From: Bradyrhizobium sp. CCGUVB4N
Lineage (GTDB): Bacteria > Pseudomonadota > Alphaproteobacteria > Rhizobiales > Xanthobacteraceae
DNA: 64,000 nucleotides
Assembly: GCF_024199945.1 (NCBI RefSeq)
Contig: NZ_JANADP010000001.1
Span: forward strand, 6,138,001-6,202,000
Direction: 5' to 3'
Shown here: one piece after another, positions 60,662 through 64,000 of the stretch
Layout: each line of letters opens with the position of its first letter
Numbering within the stretch: position 1 is the first letter of the stretch
Made by a program: the position numbers and the translations under genes
The notes under the pieces: model-generated
The model's database searches: none
What the model saw: only the letters and a program-made list of their open reading frames with translations
What the model was told of the DNA's origin: nothing

Positions 60662-62109
60662 GAGCCCGTCCAGATATCTTTCTGGTTGGCGCATTTTGAC
60701 ACGAATCCCGCTCATGCGGCCCTTGCGAGGTTAGCGAGCTTCACGAGGTTGTGGGCGGTGCAGATCATCGCCCATTCGGCACGCACGTTGGCCAGGCCCC
60801 GCAACAGGAACTGGCGGAAGCCGCGTGCCTGCTTGATCTGTCCGAACACCGCCTCCACGATCTGCTTTCTTAGCCGGTAGGGGGTGTCGAAGCCGCCATC
60901 GGCAATCTTTTTTCTCATCGCCTGTGTCAGCGGTCCGCCGACCTTGCCGTTGTCGGCGGTGGGGCGCTTGGCGCGTCCGGTGGCGATGTAGCCGTCGATC
61001 CCGCGCTGCTCGAGGCTCGCAAGATTGGCCTCGCTCAGATAGCCGCTGTCGGCGGAAGCTTGTTGTGGCTTGTGGCCGAGATTGGCTTCGATGCCATCGA
61101 CCAGCGGCACCAGTTGGCCATGGTCGCTCGTGCTCGGCGTCAGCCCGTGTGCAACGATGATCTGCGCTTTGCCATCGACGGCCGCCTGCGCGTTATAACC
61201 CTGGATGAAGCCGTCCTTGGTTTTGAGAATGCGGCTTTCAGGATCGGTGAAGTTGCGCTGTGCCTTTGCGGCAGGCTCGTCGGATGGCGGCGCGGCGGGC
61301 TTGCCGGTCTTCTTGCGACCCTCAGCCTCGCGGCTCTTCTGCTTCTCGGCCTCGATGCGACGCTCCTCGTCGGCCGCGGCCTTGGCCTCCGCCTCCAGCT
61401 CAGCCTTGGCCGCAGCGATCCTGGCGATCCGCTTCTGCTTGTCGGCGACCCAGTCGGGCAGTTCGTCGCCACGTTTGGTGCCGTGCAGCTTGTCGTCTTC
61501 GGCATCCGCGGCCTCGGCGGCGGCCAGCCAGCGATCGACCTCGGCCTGCAGTTCGGCTTGGCGCTTCTTCATGTGTCCATAGCTCATCGCCTTGTGTTTG
61601 GACGCATTCGCCCTGATCTTGGTGCCATCGAGCGCGACATGCCCAAGCCGTACCAGCCCAGCCTTCTCGGCGAGCTTCAACACCTGCACGAATAGCCCGG
61701 CCAGCTGGTTGAGGTGCCGCTTGCGGAACTCGGAGATGGTGCGGAAGTCCGGCGCATCGAGGGCTGCGATCATCATGAAGTCAGCGCGCTCGATGCACGC
61801 CTTGGCGATGCGCCGGGAGGAGTAGATGCCGCTCGCATAGCCGTTGAGCAGCAGCCCCACCATCAGGCGCGGATCGAACGGCGGCTGGCCGAGCGCACTC
61901 GTGTAGCTGCCGCTAATCTCGGTGAGGTCGAGGCTCTCCCGCACCAGTTCCACGATGAACCGTGACAAGTGGTCCCTTGGTACGAAATCCTGCACGCTGG
62001 GCGGCAGAAGCTGCGGCTGATCAATCTTCCAGAGGCGAAAATACTTGCTCATCGCCGCCAATAGAATCAGAAACCCACCCAATTGAACAGGGACTACTCG
62101 GACAGGCTC
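60662..62109. mobile_element. IS1182-family insertion sequence
   Basis: An element of 1448 bp holding one transposase gene. The ends are GAGCCCGTCC (60662-60671) and GGACAGGCTC (62100-62109), an inverted repeat with one mismatch. Both ends are bordered by CTAG (60658-60661 and 62110-62113), the direct duplication of a 4-base palindromic target that this family favours. The transposase is intact, so the copy may be active. Confidence 0.88.
60712..62052 (-). CDS. IS1182 family transposase
   Basis: A 446-residue DDE transposase. The opening is YFRLWKIDQPQLLPPSVQDF, then QPPFDPRLMVGLLLNGYASG, GIYSSRRIAKACIERADF and LDGTKIRANASKHKAMSY, and a long charged helical insert before the C-terminal catalytic part (NAQAAVDGKAQIIVAHGL, ASADSGYLSEAN, VEAVFGQIKQARGFRQFLLRG with the Glu). 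ATG 62052 is preferred; ATG 62082 adds ten residues. No frameshift or stop is seen. Confidence 0.93.
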   Translation of the reverse strand: MSKYFRLWKIDQPQLLPPSVQDFVPRDHLSRFIVELVRESLDLTEISGSYTSALGQPPFDPRLMVGLLLNGYASGIYSSRRIAKACIERADFMMIAALDAPDFRTISEFRKRHLNQLAGLFVQVLKLAEKAGLVRLGHVALDGTKIRANASKHKAMSYGHMKKRQAELQAEVDRWLAAAEAADAEDDKLHGTKRGDELPDWVADKQKRIARIAAAKAELEAEAKAAADEERRIEAEKQKSREAEGRKKTGKPAAPPSDEPAAKAQRNFTDPESRILKTKDGFIQGYNAQAAVDGKAQIIVAHGLTPSTSDHGQLVPLVDGIEANLGHKPQQASADSGYLSEANLASLEQRGIDGYIATGRAKRPTADNGKVGGPLTQAMRKKIADGGFDTPYRLRKQIVEAVFGQIKQARGFRQFLLRGLANVRAEWAMICTAHNLVKLANLARAA

Positions 62110-62113
62110 CTAG

Positions 62114-62191
62114 CGTCACGTGGCCCGGTGGACCAACACCGGGCCTCCATACCATACCCAGTCGACCCCGCTCGATCCCGAGCGGGGTTTT
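62114..62191 (+). ncRNA. Candidate small RNA directly beside the IS
   Basis: A compact region with two strong hairpins: GGCCCGGTG-GACCAA-CACCGGGCC (62122-62145), then an unpaired CCTCCATACCATACCCAGTCG, and the terminator CCCCGCTCG-ATCC-CGAGCGGGG (62166-62187) ending TTTT. This is the architecture of Rhizobiales trans-acting small RNAs with a CU-rich single-stranded part able to bind ribosome sites. Its start would be within a few bases of the IS end. Confidence 0.5.
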
Positions 62192-62250
62192 CTGTTTCCG
62201 GCGGCCAGAAGCGTTGCCGATTCATGGAATTCGACTTGTGATCGGATCCG

Positions 62251-62376
62251 TCCCGATCTGTCAGGCTGTCGTAAGCTGAGCGGGCTACGGTTGTCTTGCT
62301 ATGGTGTTGCAGCCCAGCACCTCAGCCTCCAATAACCTCTTACCCCGCCCGGCTCTCCCCTGGCGGGGTTTTTTTC
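62251..62376 (+). ncRNA. Candidate small RNA with CU-rich loop and terminator
   Basis: A second candidate downstream of the first. It ends in a classic terminator CCCCGCC (62343-62349) / GGCGGGG (62362-62368) with seven T residues, preceded by an unpaired CACCTCAGCCTCCAATAACC. Further upstream GGGCT and AGCCC may close a larger hairpin around 62282-62315. The 5' end is not defined. No gene on the plus strand ends here for this terminator to serve, which supports an RNA gene. Confidence 0.45.
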
Positions 62377-62646
62377 TTGCGCGCGCATGGATCCATCGCG
62401 CGTGCTGCTCGTGCATCTGTCCGTGGTTCTCCCACCATGAACAGAGTTCCTGGCCGAGCGCGGGCCGCGTGAAAACGCGCTCGCGGGTTCCATCTTTCGG
62501 AATCCGATTTCGCTTGTTTCGAGCCACGCGCGCTTGCTGAATTCCGATGAACTATCCGCGACTTAACGACAAATTTTGCTTGTCGAAGGAATTTTACGAC
62601 GCCCAACATGTTAGCCGACATGGCAAGGTGAAGCGTGGAGGTGACC

Positions 62647-62868
62647 ATGAATCACAGGGGCGTTGAGTTCACGGTTGCAAAGACGGCGATCCCGGGCGTT
62701 TGGCAATGGCAGTTCCGGATCGGCGACGAGACCAAGACAGGCAAAACCGAGACGAAGATCGACCTGCTGGCGATCCGTCGCGTGCAACTGCGAATCGATC
62801 GGGAGCTGAAGGCACATCGGGCCCAGGACGGCCTGAGCCGGCAGGTCGAGAGACCGGACCAGGGCTAG
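62647..62868 (+). CDS. Small conserved protein, 73 residues
   Basis: A 73-residue protein with HRGVEFTVAKTAIPGVWQWQ as a beta-rich first half (FRIGDETKTGKTETKI) and a helical second half (LLAIRRVQLRIDRELKAHRA). The pattern is recurrent in Bradyrhizobium genomes as a short hypothetical. GGAGGT lies 6 bases before ATG 62647; an upstream GTG at 62635 includes that site and is less likely. It overlaps the convergent next gene by 4 bases. Confidence 0.75.
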   Translation: MNHRGVEFTVAKTAIPGVWQWQFRIGDETKTGKTETKIDLLAIRRVQLRIDRELKAHRAQDGLSRQVERPDQG

Positions 62869-63119
62869 TCGGCGCTGGGCAGCCGCCGCATCGTGAATTC
62901 GATGTCGCCGCCGGGCAGCTCGCGCCAGTTCTCGACCTCGCTCATGTAGCCGGCCTTGGGATAGCGCGCGAAGAACGCCTGCGCCCTTGCCCGGGCGGCC
63001 GCCCGAGGCAGAGTAAAGCTCTCGCGCAGATAGCCGTCGCCGGCATTGCCGCCCGATCCACCGGCCGGCTTGCGCCGGCGTGCCATCCGCTCGGCGAGGT
63101 CCCGCGGGCGATCCGCCAT
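62865..63119 (-). CDS. Small conserved protein, 84 residues
   Basis: An 84-residue basic protein of unknown function: ADRPRDLAERMARRRKPAGG, then DGYLRESFTLPRAAARARAQ and FFARYPKAGYMSEVENWREL, ending in DIEFTMRRLP. GGAGG lies 7 bases before ATG 63119. The FTLPR and YPKAGY motifs recur in a family of short Bradyrhizobium proteins. Convergent with the 73-residue gene, overlapping it at the stops. Confidence 0.72.
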   Translation of the reverse strand: MADRPRDLAERMARRRKPAGGSGGNAGDGYLRESFTLPRAAARARAQAFFARYPKAGYMSEVENWRELPGGDIEFTMRRLPSAD

Positions 63120-63221
63120 ATCCTGCCTCCTCAACGCAACGCTGTGAGGGAATGTAGGATCAGGGCCGGGTCAACGGGAGTCCCGGAAGGAGGCGTCGTC
63201 CGCTTCCTGAGCCGCCTACGG

Positions 63222-63521
63222 TCAGTTGGCGGCCGTGCCGGCCTTGGTCTTCTTGGGCGCGCTGGTGGCGGCGGCGGCCTTCGGTGCGGGCTGCTTCGGC
63301 GGGTCGGCGCGCATGCCGCCCCAGGGATCGCTGGACGCCTTTGCGTCCGGAATCTTCTTCAACGTCTCCTTGTAGGCCTTGTCGCGCGCGGCATCTGCGG
63401 CCTTCTCGTCCTCGGTCTTGGCAGGGCCATCGGCCATCAGATTGATATGGGGCGACTCCTGCGCAAAGGCCGGTCCAGCCACCAGCGCCAGCACCGCGGC
63501 CACACGGAAAAGCTTCATCAT
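63222..63521 (-). CDS. Small secreted protein, Lys/Ala/Pro-rich tail
   Basis: A 99-residue protein with a Sec signal peptide (KLFRVAAVLALVAGPAFAQE, cleavage after AFA), a polar helix (AADAARDKAYKETLKKIPDA), the motif SSDPWGGMR and a disordered Pro/Ala/Lys-rich end. Starts ATG 63521 and 63518 are both served by AGGAGTGA. The DPWGGMR motif recurs in short periplasmic proteins of Bradyrhizobium. Function unknown. Confidence 0.78.
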   Translation of the reverse strand: MMKLFRVAAVLALVAGPAFAQESPHINLMADGPAKTEDEKAADAARDKAYKETLKKIPDAKASSDPWGGMRADPPKQPAPKAAAATSAPKKTKAGTAAN

Positions 63522-63600
63522 TCACTCCTTGATCATCGATAGAGGGGGCGGATGCCTATCCCTGACCTTCTTCACGGGCTCCGAGCGCCGCTTCGCTCCG

Positions 63601-63732
63601 CTAGAGCCGATCCGATCTGCACGATTTCGGCCCATGGAGCCAGTCGTCCCAGATCGGGCCGCACCTGGTGCAACCGTTCAGCGCCAGACCGAGCGCGGCC
63701 AGGCAAATCACAAGGACACATCGACGCAACAT
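63601..63732 (-). CDS. Small lipoprotein, 43 residues
   Basis: A 43-residue frame, MLRRCVLVICLAALGLALNG followed by a lipobox LNGC at about residue 20, then CTRCGPIWDDWLHGPKSCRS. The cysteine at the lipobox should be lipidated; two more cysteines could form a disulfide. A GGAG/GGTGG site precedes the ATG. The GPIWDDW-PKSC pattern is known to me from short lipoproteins in Bradyrhizobium. It sits just upstream of the small secreted protein gene, in the same direction. Confidence 0.7.
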   Translation of the reverse strand: MLRRCVLVICLAALGLALNGCTRCGPIWDDWLHGPKSCRSDRL

Positions 63733-63867
63733 CGTCCACCCGCTCCAAGCGTGCCATCATATCGGGCGAAGTCGGGCATTTTCAAGCCGACGGACCCCGG
63801 TGACTTTGCCGCTCCCAGGCGGGCAGAATGAGCGAAACATCCGGAAACACAGGAGGGAACGACAACC

Positions 63868-64000
63868 ATGCCACCGCAGCCAGACGCCGAGTTCGGCATC
63901 ACCGAGGCCAGACGCATCCTCGGCGAGGTCTTTGCGCCCTGGATCCAGGATCTTAACCTGTCCGTCGAGCGCATCGAGCACATCCCACCTGCCGATGCGC
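63868..64000 (+). CDS. PaaI-like (hotdog) thioesterase family protein, N-terminal part
   Basis: A frame with AGGAGGG 11 bases before its ATG, starting PPQPDAEFGITEARRILGEV and going on FAPWIQDLNLSVERIE up to the window edge. This opening (an amphipathic helix then a first strand) is that of PaaI-like hotdog thioesterases. It is divergent from the lipoprotein gene. Only 44 codons are visible, so the call is tentative. Confidence 0.55.
   Translation, partial: MPPQPDAEFGITEARRILGEVFAPWIQDLNLSVERIEHIPPADA

Noticed and set aside
62285..62648. Short frames on both strands across the second candidate small RNA
   Set aside because: They cross a strong intrinsic terminator and lack start signals.

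Overview
The window is high-GC chromosomal DNA from an alphaproteobacterium of the Rhizobiales, most probably Bradyrhizobium or a close relative. The evidence is a GAAC-N7-GAAC SOS box in front of recA, a purC-purS-purQ operon, a DUF1476 (F1-ATPase zeta) gene, a tandem glycine riboswitch ahead of gcvTHP, short palindromic repeats of the kind scattered in Bradyrhizobium genomes, and small proteins of a bradyrhizobial type. The genus call is inference from protein character; no search was run.

Layout. 1-7 kb: two SDR genes divergent from a LysR gene, GST, a single-domain response regulator, cytochrome b561, murI, an HpcH-type aldolase, a secreted cupin and an E2-catalytic-domain-like protein. 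7-12.5 kb: rpsD with promoter and terminator, threonine aldolase, two tandem serine beta-lactamase-like genes, a macro-domain protein and a CGFS glutaredoxin. 12.8-15.1 kb: egtB-egtD for ergothioneine. 15-20 kb: an LtrA gene broken by one frameshift, bolA, DUF427, an alpha/beta hydrolase, DUF1328 and an acyltransferase-3 protein. 20-34.8 kb: purine genes (purL; purC-purS-purQ; DUF1476 and a long-form purB), interrupted by a LysR/TRAP-transporter/oxidoreductase locus and a TetR-RidA divergent pair with two visible operators.

34.8-43 kb: cynS, a SARP-like activator fused to an alpha/beta hydrolase, divergent from an MddA-like methyltransferase plus a quinone oxidoreductase, then a hotdog-like protein, a TrmJ rRNA/tRNA-methyltransferase-type protein carrying a C-terminal DUF559 nuclease-like domain, and an alpha/beta hydrolase fused to a polytopic membrane domain. 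43-54 kb: icd, a DUF3455 protein, a MloK1-like cyclic-nucleotide-gated K+ channel, alaS, and the glycine cleavage operon behind its riboswitch. 54-57 kb: three tandem, divergent DUF1835-type paralogues. 57-58.3 kb: recA with SOS box.

58.3-64 kb is an accessory-looking stretch with few normal-sized genes. It holds many small genes, including a pair of about 30-residue single-pass membrane proteins with related N-termini and good ribosome binding sites, a 43-residue lipoprotein, an IS1182-family insertion sequence flanked by CTAG duplications, and two candidate small RNAs with strong intrinsic terminators, one lying directly beside the IS. The most original signals are the DUF1835 triplet, the tiny membrane protein pair, the domain fusions at 35.4, 39.8 and 41.3 kb, and the IS/sRNA junction.
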